A stretch of DNA of 30,292 nucleotides from DASRBO01 sp035653595 (GCA_035653595.1 DASRBO010000161.1:1-30292); one strand, 5' to 3'. Counted from the stretch's first letter, positions 1 to 7,042 are shown. Numbers and translations are program-made. The notes: a model not told the origin generated them from the letters alone.

Positions 1-915
1 CAGTACGGAGGTGACTGGGGGCCGGTGGACGAAGGCGCCGCCGTCACCGCCATCAAGCGGGCGTGGGACGCAGGGATCAACTTCTTCGACACCGCCCAGG
101 CCTACGGCTTTGGCCGGGCCGAGGGGATTGTCGGCAGGGCCCTGGCGGACGAGTTGGCCCACAACCGGGAAGGGGTGGTCCTGGCCACAAAGGGCGGGCT
201 GCGCATGGCCGGGGAGCGCCTAGTGCGCGACTCGTCGCCGGAGTGGCTCCGCCGAGGGGTGGAGTCGAGCCTGGAGGCGCTTCGCACCGACCACATCGAC
301 CTCTACCAGGTCCACTGGCCCGACCCCGCCACCCCGCTGGTCGAGACGGCGGAGGCGCTGCGGGAGCTGCGCGACGAGGGGCTGATCGGCCACGTAGGGG
401 TGTCCAACTACTCGGTCGATCAGATCGCCGAGTTCTCCAGGGCCCTGGCCGTCGAGACCGTCCAGCCCCCCTACCACCTGTTCCGGCGCGACATCGAGGC
501 TGACCTCCTGCCCTACGCCCAGGACCACGACACCGGCGTCCTGGTCTACGGCCCCCTCGCCCACGGGCTGCTCGGCGGCACCATGACCGCCGCCACGACA
601 TTTCCTGACGACGACTGGCGATCGCATCACCCGGCCTTCACCGGGGCGGGGTTCCGGGCCAATCTGGCGGCCGTCGATGCGCTGGCCCTGATGGCGGCCC
701 GACGCGGGGCCACGGCGGGACAGCTGGCCCTCGCCTGGGTGCTCGGCCACCCGGCGGTCCAGGTGGCCATCGTCGGATCGCGCCACCCCGACCACCTGGC
801 CGAGAGCATCGGAGCACTTGATCTCCGCCTCGACGACGCCGACAGGGCGGAGATCGAGCGGATCATGGCCACCGCCCAGCCGATCGGCGGCCCGGCACCG
901 GAGGCGATGACATGA
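1..915 (+). CDS. Aldo/keto reductase (5' partial)
   Basis: NAD(P)H-dependent oxidoreductase of the aldo/keto reductase superfamily, a cytosolic TIM-barrel enzyme that reduces aldehydes or ketones. The frame is open from the first base, and the leading residues (QYGGDWGPVDE) already match the family, so the true start lies upstream. A GTG at 25 is in frame but would cut into the conserved N-terminus. The catalytic tetrad is visible: Asp in FFDTA, Tyr in QAYG, Lys in LATKGG and His in YQVHW. The C-terminal cofactor region (AIVGSRHPDHL) is also present, so the remainder is intact. The substrate cannot be read from sequence. It overlaps the next gene by ATGA at 912-915, so the two are probably co-translated. 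Confidence 0.9.
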   Translation, partial: QYGGDWGPVDEGAAVTAIKRAWDAGINFFDTAQAYGFGRAEGIVGRALADELAHNREGVVLATKGGLRMAGERLVRDSSPEWLRRGVESSLEALRTDHIDLYQVHWPDPATPLVETAEALRELRDEGLIGHVGVSNYSVDQIAEFSRALAVETVQPPYHLFRRDIEADLLPYAQDHDTGVLVYGPLAHGLLGGTMTAATTFPDDDWRSHHPAFTGAGFRANLAAVDALALMAARRGATAGQLALAWVLGHPAVQVAIVGSRHPDHLAESIGALDLRLDDADRAEIERIMATAQPIGGPAPEAMT

Positions 916-1781
916 GCGCCCGGCCGACCATCGCCTTCCTGGGCCTGGGCCGGATGGGCCTGCCCATGGCCACCAACCTCGTCCGTGCCGGGTTCCCCCT
1001 CCGGGTGTGGAACCGCAGCGTCCGCCGGGCCGATCGGTTGGTCGCCGAAGGGGCAGTGTCGGTGCCGACCCCGGCCGAGGCCGTCAGGCAGGCCGATGTG
1101 GCCGTCACCATGCTCACCGACGGAGCGGCCGTCGAGTCCGTGCTCGACGGGCCGAAAGGCATCCTCGACGCCGCCCCGGCCGGCTTCCCCTGGATCCAGA
1201 TGGGCACCATCGGCCTGGAGTGGACCGATCGGCTGGCGGCCGTCGCCGGGGGTCGGGGGCTCGTGTTCATCGACGCACCGGTGTCGGGGAGCGAAGGGCC
1301 GGCCCGGCAAGGCCAGCTGGTGATCCTCGCCAGCGGGCCGGATGTCGCTCGCCAGAATGTCCAGCCGATCTTCGACGTCCTGGGATCCCGGACCGTCTGG
1401 CTCGGCCCCGCCGGCGCCGGCACCCGGGCCAAGGTCGTGCTCAACAACTGGCTGGTCGACCTCACCGAGGCGACGGCCGAGACCCTGGCCCTGGCCCGGG
1501 CACTGGGCCTCGACCCGGCCGCGGTCGTCGACATCCTCGAGGCCAGCCCCCTCGGGTCGCCCTACGCCGTGCTCAAGGCGCGGACCATGCTGGCGGGCGA
1601 CTACGCCCCTGCCTTCGCCCTCAAGCACGCCCTCAAGGACGCCCAGCTGGCGGCCGACGCCGCCGGTGCCGTCCATATCGACCTGCCCCTCATCGAGGCT
1701 CTGCTGCCCCGCTGGCGCCAGACGGCCGAGGCCGGACACGCCGACGAGGACCTCGCCGTCGTGTACACGGCCTCCGGCTAG
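912..1781 (+). CDS. NAD(P)-dependent oxidoreductase, 3-hydroxyisobutyrate dehydrogenase family
   Basis: Beta-hydroxyacid dehydrogenase of 289 aa, the usual length for the family. The N-terminal Rossmann fold carries GLGRMGLPMA (residues 11-20). The substrate-binding signature DAPVSGS is at 121-127, and the catalytic Lys (K174) and Asn (N178) sit in GAGTRAKVVLNN. The C-terminal helical domain (NAD_binding_11 type) is complete. Family members oxidise 3-hydroxyisobutyrate, tartronate semialdehyde or related acids, and some are imine or succinic-semialdehyde reductases, so the exact substrate is open. The ATG start overlaps the aldo/keto reductase stop (ATGA), suggesting consecutive redox steps, but no other pathway gene is in the window. 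Confidence 0.9.
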   Translation: MSARPTIAFLGLGRMGLPMATNLVRAGFPLRVWNRSVRRADRLVAEGAVSVPTPAEAVRQADVAVTMLTDGAAVESVLDGPKGILDAAPAGFPWIQMGTIGLEWTDRLAAVAGGRGLVFIDAPVSGSEGPARQGQLVILASGPDVARQNVQPIFDVLGSRTVWLGPAGAGTRAKVVLNNWLVDLTEATAETLALARALGLDPAAVVDILEASPLGSPYAVLKARTMLAGDYAPAFALKHALKDAQLAADAAGAVHIDLPLIEALLPRWRQTAEAGHADEDLAVVYTASG

Positions 1782-1799
1782 AGCCCTCGGACTGCCCTG

Positions 1800-2549
1800 A
1801 TGACGGGCGAGGTATCCCCACCACAGCGGGACCCGGCCCGCACCGACTGGCGGGGCCTCCTGTTCGCCGACGACCGGCACGGCCCGCTGCCGGTCCTCCT
1901 GCTGGGCCTGACGGTGGTGACGGGCCTAGTCGACGCCGTCAGCATCCTCAGTCTGGGCCGGGTCTTCGTGGCCAATATGACCGGCAACGTCGTCTTCATC
2001 GGCTTCGCCGTGGCCGGAGCTCCCGGCTTCTCCCTGGCGGCATCACTGTCGGCGCTGGCCGGGTTCCTGGTCGGCGCGGCCGCCTCCGGCCGGCTGGTGG
2101 CGCGCTACCGGGTCGACCGGGGTCGCCTGCTATTGGCCGGCATTATGTTCGAGCTGGCGTTCGTCGCCGGAGGACTCGTCCTGGTGGCCGTCGCCGACCA
2201 GGTCACGAGCGGGGTCAGAGACAGCACGGCCGCTTTGTTGGCTATAGGGCTGGGCGCTCAGAATGCGGTCGTACGGGCGCTTGCGGTGCCTGATCTGACC
2301 ACCACGGTGCTCACGCTGACCCTGACCGGGCTGGTCACCGACATCCGCGCCGGCGCCAACCCGGCCATGCTGCGCCGCATCCTGGCGGTGACGACGATGT
2401 TCGGTGGCGCCGTGTTGGGAGCCCTGCTCGTCCTGGGGCCGGGGCCGGTAGCTGCCCTCGGCGCCGCGACCGCCGTTCTCTCACTCGTGACCGTCGTAGG
2501 GGCGGTGGTGACCCGGCGGCCGGAACGCTGGCACACGCCAGTGGGCTGA
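1800..2549 (+). CDS. YoaK/DUF1275-family integral membrane protein
   Basis: Predicted inner-membrane protein of 249 aa with about six hydrophobic segments: near residues 30-50, 75-95, 108-133, 140-160, 196-215 and 218-238. The first loop carries the family-like signature VDAVSILSLGRVFVANMTGN, followed by a Gly/Ala-rich second helix. A later segment (GLGAQNAVVRALAVPDLTTTVLT) matches the YoaK pattern in which a conserved polar/Thr stretch lies in the middle of the protein. The function of DUF1275 proteins is not established; a transport role is often suggested. It lies 18 bases after the oxidoreductase stop, so it probably shares that transcript. It is the last + strand gene before a gene-poor stretch. 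Confidence 0.85.
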   Translation: MTGEVSPPQRDPARTDWRGLLFADDRHGPLPVLLLGLTVVTGLVDAVSILSLGRVFVANMTGNVVFIGFAVAGAPGFSLAASLSALAGFLVGAAASGRLVARYRVDRGRLLLAGIMFELAFVAGGLVLVAVADQVTSGVRDSTAALLAIGLGAQNAVVRALAVPDLTTTVLTLTLTGLVTDIRAGANPAMLRRILAVTTMFGGAVLGALLVLGPGPVAALGAATAVLSLVTVVGAVVTRRPERWHTPVG

Positions 2550-2646
2550 GCAGGGGGTCATTGACGCGACCAGTAGTGCGAGCACGTATTGTCGATCCTT
2601 GCGCTCGATGTGTCCGATCGCAAAGGTCGAGTCGACCGGAGGCTGA

Positions 2647-2751
2647 TCAATTAGCGGCGGAGGTGTCTATGCGGGCCATGATGCGCTCCGCCGTCCGACC
2701 GAGCAGGCGGAGCGCTTCCGCCGGCATAGACACAACGACAAGTTCAATCAC
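2647..2751 (-). CDS. Possible 34-aa ORF coupled to the RHH-like ORF
   Basis: A short frame begins with GTG at 2751, overlapping the stop of the upstream small ORF as GTGA, and ends with TGA at 2647-2649. Its product (VIELVVVSMPAEALRLLGRTA and onward) has no recognised domain. The coding stretch coincides with both arms of the inverted repeat at 2663-2733, which argues that the DNA may be structural rather than coding. If real, its place after a ribbon-helix-helix-like ORF would suit a truncated toxin partner. I regard this as speculative. Confidence 0.15.
   Translation of the reverse strand: MIELVVVSMPAEALRLLGRTAERIMARIDTSAAN
2663..2733. repeat. Two-stem imperfect inverted repeat
   Basis: GTGTCTATGC (2663-2672) is the exact reverse complement of GCATAGACAC (2724-2733), and GCGCTCCGCC (2683-2692) of GGCGGAGCGC (2706-2715). 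The two perfect 10-bp stems are separated by an internal loop of 10 and 8 bases and capped by a 13-base loop. This could fold as a long hairpin in RNA or a cruciform in DNA. It does not carry the end motifs of an integron attC site and has no T-run of a terminator. A MITE-like remnant or a recombination site are possible readings. Confidence 0.75.
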
Positions 2752-2876
2752 GGGTCTGACGCGAGGAGGCTCGTGACTATCGCCGTCGCTGCCTCGCTGA
2801 CCGAGAGACCGGCACGATGCGCTCGAGCCTGGAGCTCAACGGCCTCGCTGCTGCTCAGGTGGAGCGACAGCGCCAT
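2748..2876 (-). CDS. Tiny ribbon-helix-helix-like protein (possible antitoxin remnant)
   Basis: A 42-aa frame starts at ATG 2876 (a GTG at 2942 would add 22 poorly conserved-looking residues). The product shows a short amphipathic strand (MALSLHLSS), a helix (SEAVELQARAHRAG), a turn and a second helix (LSVSEAATAIVTSLL). This is the layout of CopG/VapB-type ribbon-helix-helix repressors, although clear motif residues are few. A perfect 11-bp tandem repeat lies 8 bases upstream of the ATG, where RHH repressors often bind. The stop overlaps the next short frame as GTGA. Toxin-antitoxin identity is an inference; a chance ORF cannot be excluded. Confidence 0.35.
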   Translation of the reverse strand: MALSLHLSSSEAVELQARAHRAGLSVSEAATAIVTSLLASDP

Positions 2877-2884
2877 GCCGCCCG

Positions 2885-2906
2885 ATGGCACATCCATGGC
2901 ACATCC
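2885..2906. repeat. 11-bp perfect tandem repeat, candidate operator
   Basis: ATGGCACATCC occurs twice head to tail (2885-2895 and 2896-2906). On the - strand the repeat lies just in front of the ATG of the small RHH-like ORF. One-turn direct repeats are typical operators of ribbon-helix-helix repressors, so autoregulation is a reasonable guess; the duplication may equally be accidental. Confidence 0.6.
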
Positions 2907-3003
2907 ATCAAGTTCCAGGGGGGTCCGGGGCCGTGCGCCCACCCTCTCCGACCTGGACTTCTGCTCCCTAGGCGTCCGCTCAGGTCCGTCGGACTCGGCG
3001 CTG

Positions 3004-3053
3004 ATCAGATTCCCAAGCTGAGAACGCGAGTTCGATTCTCGTCGCCCGCTCTA
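3004..3053 (+). pseudogene. tRNA-Gly(CCC) 3' fragment (possible att-site remnant)
   Basis: The sequence contains an anticodon arm with loop TTCCCAA (3010-3016, anticodon CCC), its stem mostly paired (TCAG with CTGA, one A-G mismatch). A T arm GCGAG-TTCGATT-CTCGT follows at 3026-3042, then the 3' acceptor strand CGCCCGC, discriminator T, and CTA where CCA would be expected. No matching 5' half (a GCGGGCG-type acceptor strand and D arm) is found upstream. The opposite strand reads ATRIELAFSAWE, a string well known from spurious antisense translations of tRNA-Gly. Such 3' fragments are typically left by integrases that recombine in tRNA 3' ends. Confidence 0.75.
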
Positions 3054-3178
3054 CACACAGGTCCTGCCACCAGGCCCATTTGCTCGCAAGCCGTGATGAG
3101 GTGGCTCCAAGGTCGAGCCGACCAGGCCGCTGGGGGCGGGCCGCCGCGAGTTGGTAGACCGGGCCCCGGAGGAAGTGG

Positions 3179-5389
3179 TCAGCAACCGGGGGCCAGGGCC
3201 ACCTCGAGGCTCCCGGCGCCTCCCACCTCCAGACGGTGCGAACCGTCGGCTTGTCGGGTCGCAATCAGGTCGACGGACGCGGGACCGACTCCCAGACCAG
3301 TAAGGCCGACCTCGCTCAGCCAATCCGGCAGCGCCGGTCGCAACGTGAGCCTGCCTCCGGGCGCGTCGGCCTCGAGGCCGAGCAGGACGTCCACCGCCTG
3401 GATCACCGCCCCGGCCGCCCACGCCTGGGGCACGTTGGCCCCGAGGTACTGGACCGGGAAGCTGCCGGGCCCACGCTGCAGGCCGGCGAAGAGCTCGGGG
3501 AGGCGGGCCGAACGGAACCGCGCCGCGGCGTCGAAGATCCCCCGGATCACCCTGGCCGCCTGGTCGTCGAGCCCGTAGCGGCGGAAGCCGGCGGCGGCGA
3601 TGACGTTGTCATGGGGCCAGACCGATCCGAGCTGGTAGGAGAACGGGTTGTAGGAGGGGTGCTGCGACGAGAGGGTCCGGATCCCCCAGCCCGTCCACAT
3701 GTCGTCGGCCAGGAGCCGCTCGGCGGTCCGCTGGGCCCGGCCGGCGTCGACGACGCCGCACCACAACAGGTGGCCGGGGTTGGATGCCACCGACCGTAGG
3801 GGCCGCTTGGATCCGTCGAGGCCGAGGTAGTAGGTCCCTTCCTCGTCCCACCAGAACCGCTCCTCGATCATGTCCGCCAGGCGGTCGGCCTCGGCCCGGA
3901 GCCTGCCGGCCTCGCCGGCGTCCTCGTAGACGCGCTCGAGCACCTCCGCCCAGGCCCGCTTGGCGGCCACCACGTAACCCTGGTGTTCGCACAGGGCGAT
4001 CGGAAGCGACGCCAGCTCCCCCCGGTCGTCGACGATCGCGTCGCCCGAGTCCTTCCAGCCCTGGTTGTAGTAGCCGCCTGTCCGAGCCCGGGTCCGGTAC
4101 TCCTGGAGGCCGTCGCCGTCGATGTCACCGTCGCGGTCGATCCACGCCAGCGCCCTTTCCACATGCGGGCGGACGGCATCCAGCTCGGCCCGATCGCCGT
4201 GCCACCACCACGTCTTGGCGGCCGCCCAGACGTAGAGCGTCGTCGCCTCGTGGGTCCCGTAGTAGGGGGTGTGAGGTATGAGGTGAAGGCATGCGAGCTC
4301 GCCGTGGCGGACCTCGTGTTCGATCTTGCCTGGCTGCATGTCGCGCTCGTCGTCATAAGAGTCGGCTTGCAACCGTCCCAGGGCCCGGAGGGCACCCAGG
4401 GCGAAGCGACTCGACAGGCAGGGTGTCTGCAGCGACACGATCAACGAATCGCGTCCGAACAGCGAGACGAACCAGGGGATGCCGGCGGCCGGCACCCAGT
4501 AGTCGAGTCCGTCGTCGCCGTCGTCGTCGCCGTGGCCAGCGCCGTCCTCGTCGCCCCAGGATCGGGCCGCGTCGTCATGGATGTGGATCCGCAAGCTGGC
4601 AAGGTCCTCGACCGCCTGGTGGGCGATGGCGGTGACGATGGGGTCGCTGGTCGAGAACGATGTCGTGACGTGGGCCCACCGTCGGCGGGTGCGGTCCGTG
4701 GCCGTCTCCCGCCCGAGCACTGCATGGCAGGTCCGGTCGGGACCGTGAAGCTTGTCGGCGTCACCAAGATCGACGGTCCAGAGCAGGCAGGTGTGCCAGG
4801 AGCCGCCGGGCTCGAGCGTGATCCGCCAGGAGACCCCCCCGTTGGCGAACTCCGTGGGCGAGTCCGAGTTGGCAGCCCGGACCTCGATCGCCCGGTGGAA
4901 GGACCCGTTCCGGTAGGCCGTCCGAAGGGTGGCGGTGGCCTCGTCCCACGTCGACTGGAGCGACCCCCGCCGGACCCGGCGGGCCGACTTGACGTCGAAG
5001 AGGTCGGCGAAGTCGGACTCGAAGCTGACCTCGAGCTCCACCGACGCCGGAAGCCCGCTGTAGTTGGTGATGTCGTAGTCCTCGTGCACGCCACCGCCGA
5101 CCGTACGATCCAGGCGAAGGCGCATGGACTGGGCCTCGATCGGGCCGTTTGCGGTGTCCAGGCGAGGATTGGTGAACTCGAAATGCGACGAGTAGTGCTC
5201 GATCTCTGAGCTGTTCAGCAACACCGGGGCGACGCGCCCGAGCTTGAGTCGGTACCCGGAGATCATCCGGGTGTCCCGGGCGAAGAAGCCCTGCTCCTCG
5301 GTGCTCGACATCCTCGAGTCGGGCTCGCACACCACGACCTGGTCGTCGGAGTGGATCGTCACGACCGACGGACCGACCTGGACCTCCAA
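3179..5389 (-). CDS. Glycogen debranching-type amylo-alpha-1,6-glucosidase
   Basis: A 736-aa cytosolic glycoside hydrolase. Residues 1-240 form the beta-rich N-terminal domain of bacterial glycogen-debranching-like proteins (FFARDTRMISGYRLKL at 35-50 is its signature). From about 295 on is an (alpha/alpha)6 barrel with GIPWFVSLFGRDSLI (303-317), GYYNQGWKDSGDAI (439-452) and GSVWPHDN (588-595). These match the MGH1/GH63-like amylo-alpha-1,6-glucosidase group and carry the likely acidic catalytic residues. A Gly/Asp-rich insert (about 279-294) precedes the barrel and is unusual. The start is TTG: an in-frame TGA lies ten codons upstream and no ATG or GTG intervenes. It is probably co-transcribed with the two upstream - strand frames. 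The true substrate may be glycogen, trehalose-like glucosides or another alpha-glucan. Confidence 0.88.
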   Translation of the reverse strand: MEVQVGPSVVTIHSDDQVVVCEPDSRMSSTEEQGFFARDTRMISGYRLKLGRVAPVLLNSSEIEHYSSHFEFTNPRLDTANGPIEAQSMRLRLDRTVGGGVHEDYDITNYSGLPASVELEVSFESDFADLFDVKSARRVRRGSLQSTWDEATATLRTAYRNGSFHRAIEVRAANSDSPTEFANGGVSWRITLEPGGSWHTCLLWTVDLGDADKLHGPDRTCHAVLGRETATDRTRRRWAHVTTSFSTSDPIVTAIAHQAVEDLASLRIHIHDDAARSWGDEDGAGHGDDDGDDGLDYWVPAAGIPWFVSLFGRDSLIVSLQTPCLSSRFALGALRALGRLQADSYDDERDMQPGKIEHEVRHGELACLHLIPHTPYYGTHEATTLYVWAAAKTWWWHGDRAELDAVRPHVERALAWIDRDGDIDGDGLQEYRTRARTGGYYNQGWKDSGDAIVDDRGELASLPIALCEHQGYVVAAKRAWAEVLERVYEDAGEAGRLRAEADRLADMIEERFWWDEEGTYYLGLDGSKRPLRSVASNPGHLLWCGVVDAGRAQRTAERLLADDMWTGWGIRTLSSQHPSYNPFSYQLGSVWPHDNVIAAAGFRRYGLDDQAARVIRGIFDAAARFRSARLPELFAGLQRGPGSFPVQYLGANVPQAWAAGAVIQAVDVLLGLEADAPGGRLTLRPALPDWLSEVGLTGLGVGPASVDLIATRQADGSHRLEVGGAGSLEVALAPGC

Positions 5390-5413
5390 CTGGGCCCCCC
5401 CTGTCTGCTCGGC

Positions 5414-5491
5414 TCAAGCCAAACGGACCAGCGCCGCCTGGGCGCCGACCAGGCCCGCGTCGACGATAGTCACGCCGTATCCGTAGGTCAT
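5414..5491 (-). CDS. Possible 25-aa coupled peptide
   Basis: The ATG at 5491 overlaps the stop of the upstream gene as ATGA, and the frame runs 25 codons (MTYGYGVTIVDAGLVGAQAA, then LVRLA) to TGA at 5414-5416, ending 24 bases before the debranching enzyme TTG. It has no recognised domain. The overlap and GC-rich third positions suggest it may be translated, perhaps to carry ribosomes to the poorly initiated TTG gene downstream. It could also be chance. Confidence 0.3.
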   Translation of the reverse strand: MTYGYGVTIVDAGLVGAQAALVRLA

Positions 5492-6090
5492 GCCGCCCGG
5501 GCCGCCGGAAGGGACTCCACCACGGAGTCAAGGCGGCCGCGGGACACGACGTCGGTGGGCGCCGGGCCTACCCCGGGCAGCCAGGGCGGGAGCAGCCGCC
5601 GCCAGTCCCCCAAAAGTGACAGCGCCTCCCCGGGGCCCATCTCAAGAACCTTTGGATCGGCTCCCAGCAGCTGCAGCTGGAGGAACCGGTCCCGATGGAT
5701 GCTCTGCAGCGCCCGCCTCCGCCAGACCACCAGGTCCTCGGGTGCTCCGCCCAGATATCCGAGCAGCTCGAGCCCTACCCGCACGTCGTGGAGGACCGGA
5801 CCCCGACAGAAGTGCCCGGCCCGCGCCATGCCGAGCACCGCACCGGCGGCCAGGGCGTCCCGCTCGTCCTCCCCCGGCGCCAGGGCCACCTGGCCGGCGA
5901 AGAGGCGGGCCAGGCTGATGGCGTAGCCGGCGTCGGGGGCGGGACGCCCCTGGAGCCCGCCCAAGGACCCGCTCGACGCGTCTCCGAGGTGGTTGCGGGG
6001 AAGCCGACGGATCGGAAGGGGCGGGACCTCGCCTTCCAAATGCCGCACCCGGTCGGCAAAACCCACCGGTACGTACTCAGGAACGCTCAT
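5488..6090 (-). CDS. Uncharacterised 200-aa protein
   Basis: I do not recognise the family. The protein is soluble, with no signal peptide or membrane span. It has an N-terminal Pro/Arg-rich stretch (EVPPLPIRRLPRNHLGD), then a helical region with an Ala/Gly-rich segment (DALAAGAVLGMARAGHF) and a basic Trp-containing patch (VVWRRRALQSIHRDRFLQ). The ATG at 6090 is preceded by an excellent ribosome-binding site (ACAGGAGG, 5 bases upstream). Its promoter region is unusually AT-rich and carries the TCTA-N8-TAGA palindrome also found before the neighbouring regulator gene. It therefore looks like the main target of that regulator and the first gene of a unit that continues into the debranching enzyme. 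Confidence 0.75.
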   Translation of the reverse strand: MSVPEYVPVGFADRVRHLEGEVPPLPIRRLPRNHLGDASSGSLGGLQGRPAPDAGYAISLARLFAGQVALAPGEDERDALAAGAVLGMARAGHFCRGPVLHDVRVGLELLGYLGGAPEDLVVWRRRALQSIHRDRFLQLQLLGADPKVLEMGPGEALSLLGDWRRLLPPWLPGVGPAPTDVVSRGRLDSVVESLPAARAA

Positions 6091-6126
6091 GCGTGCCTCC
6101 TGTCCTGGCAGGAGTCTAGCAGTTAT

Positions 6127-6144
6127 TTCTAATATTTGCTAGAA
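6127..6144. promoter_or_regulatory. Candidate operator 1 (TTCTA-N8-TAGAA)
   Basis: Inverted repeat TTCTA/TAGAA with an 8-base spacer, within a wider palindrome TCTAGCA (6115-6121) - N15 - TGCTAGA (6137-6143). It lies 37-54 bases upstream of the ATG of the 200-aa gene, in a local AT-rich island. The core TCTA-N8-TAGA has the same spacing as the site at 6884-6899 in front of the HTH regulator, pointing to a shared regulator. Confidence 0.6.
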
Positions 6145-6179
6145 CTATTCCGCGGTGAGCGGCGGGGTCACGCCGTGCT

Positions 6180-6875
6180 TCAAGGAGGGCGAGAGCCGTC
6201 AGCCGGTCCCACCCGGGCGGCGACCCGGCACACCTGCCGCTTGGTGGGCCGGGGCGTGAACTCGGTCATCTCCAGCACCCCCAGCCCCTCGCACAGTCCG
6301 TCGGTGAGCCCGCGGTGCAGCTCGCAGACCACCTCGGGGCTGCGCTCGGCCACCGAGGCGAACGGGCAGCGATGCAGGGCCAGCTCCACCTTGGCAGCAC
6401 CGGCCTTGGCCGAGGCGCGAAAGCCCCGGCGCGACATCTCGTCCTCCAGAACCTGGGCCGGCTCGGCCACGTCCAGCTCGGAAGCCAGCTCGCTGGCCCG
6501 TTGCCGGCCGAGGCGGCGGCCGACCTCGTAGGGAGAGGAGCTCGTGGAGATCACCTCCGCCAGCGCCTGGGCCAGGAACTCGAGGGGTCCGCTGGTGCCC
6601 CAGCTGCCCTCGACCTCGGGCGCGATCCGGTACAGGAGCCGGGGGCGGCCGGGGCGGTCGCGCTCCTCGACCTCCTCGAGGACCAGGCCGGCGTCGCGGA
6701 GGACAGCCAAATGCTGGCGAACGGCGTTGTGGTTGAGCTTCACGTCGGCCGTGAGCTCGGCCACCCCCACGGGGCGGGCGGAGTCGGCGATGTACCGGAA
6801 GATGTGGTGCCGGGTGGGATCTCCCAGGGCGCGGCCCTGGAGGACCAGCTCGGCGTCAATCTTCGGGGAGGGCAC
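6180..6875 (-). CDS. HTH transcriptional regulator with Cys-rich C-terminal domain (ArsR/SufR-like)
   Basis: A 231-aa DNA-binding regulator. Residues 10-85 form a winged helix-turn-helix (ALGDPTRHHIFRYI, recognition helix about LNHNAVRQHLAVLRDAGLV, wing RPGRPRLLYRI). The C-terminal domain has Cys170, Cys184, Cys195 and Cys216 with HRCPF and CELHRGL motifs. This resembles SufR and related actinobacterial regulators that bind an iron-sulfur cluster through spaced cysteines. Cluster binding here is inferred, not shown. The start is GTG at 6875. A TCTA-N8-TAGA palindrome lies just upstream and an identical-layout site precedes the next - strand gene, so autoregulation plus control of that gene is likely. 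No suf or isc genes are in the window, so the signal sensed is unknown. Confidence 0.82.
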   Translation of the reverse strand: MPSPKIDAELVLQGRALGDPTRHHIFRYIADSARPVGVAELTADVKLNHNAVRQHLAVLRDAGLVLEEVEERDRPGRPRLLYRIAPEVEGSWGTSGPLEFLAQALAEVISTSSSPYEVGRRLGRQRASELASELDVAEPAQVLEDEMSRRGFRASAKAGAAKVELALHRCPFASVAERSPEVVCELHRGLTDGLCEGLGVLEMTEFTPRPTKRQVCRVAARVGPADGSRPP

Positions 6876-6883
6876 GGTGTAAG

Positions 6884-6899
6884 TCTACTACTGACTAGA
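6884..6899. promoter_or_regulatory. Candidate operator 2 (TCTA-N8-TAGA)
   Basis: TCTA (6884-6887) and TAGA (6896-6899) form an inverted repeat with 8-base spacer, 9 bases upstream of the regulator GTG. Half-sites, spacing and the extra A after TAGA match operator 1. A repressor bound here would overlap the start region of its own gene. Confidence 0.6.
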
Positions 6900-7042
6900 A
6901 GAACTCGGGCAGACCGGGCGGTTCGGTCCCCTGCTGGGCGCCCAACTGGCCGGCCGGCACACGAAACCTCGGAGACCACGGCAGCTCTCCGCCCGGTTCT
7001 CACATCCGCGGCCGGTCCCTGCGACCTCGATACCGTGGTCCC

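Larger units (their letters stand above)
2550..3178. other. Gene-poor scar region between convergent units
   Basis: This 629-base stretch separates the + strand operon from the - strand debranching-enzyme gene. No normal-size gene is credible here. It holds a large imperfect inverted repeat (2663-2733), a tiny - strand ORF with ribbon-helix-helix character behind an 11-bp tandem repeat, and a tRNA-Gly 3' fragment near 3004-3053. Reading frames are AT-richer and lack the strong third-position GC bias of flanking genes. The combination resembles the decayed edge of an integrated element, but no integrase or transposase remains. Confidence 0.5.

Noticed and set aside
627..1880. Long - strand open frame of 417 codons opposite the two oxidoreductase genes
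   Set aside because: Composition is typical of antisense translation of GC-rich genes (Gly/Arg/Pro/Val-rich, no motifs), while both + strand genes have clear catalytic signatures.
2663..2733. Integron attC site reading of the inverted repeat
   Set aside because: The ends lack the RYYYAAC/GTTRRRY core sites and no integron integrase or cassette array is present.
2980..3264. 94-codon - strand frame containing ATRIELAFSAWE
   Set aside because: This string is the known artefact of translating the antisense of tRNA-Gly; used instead as support for the tRNA fragment.
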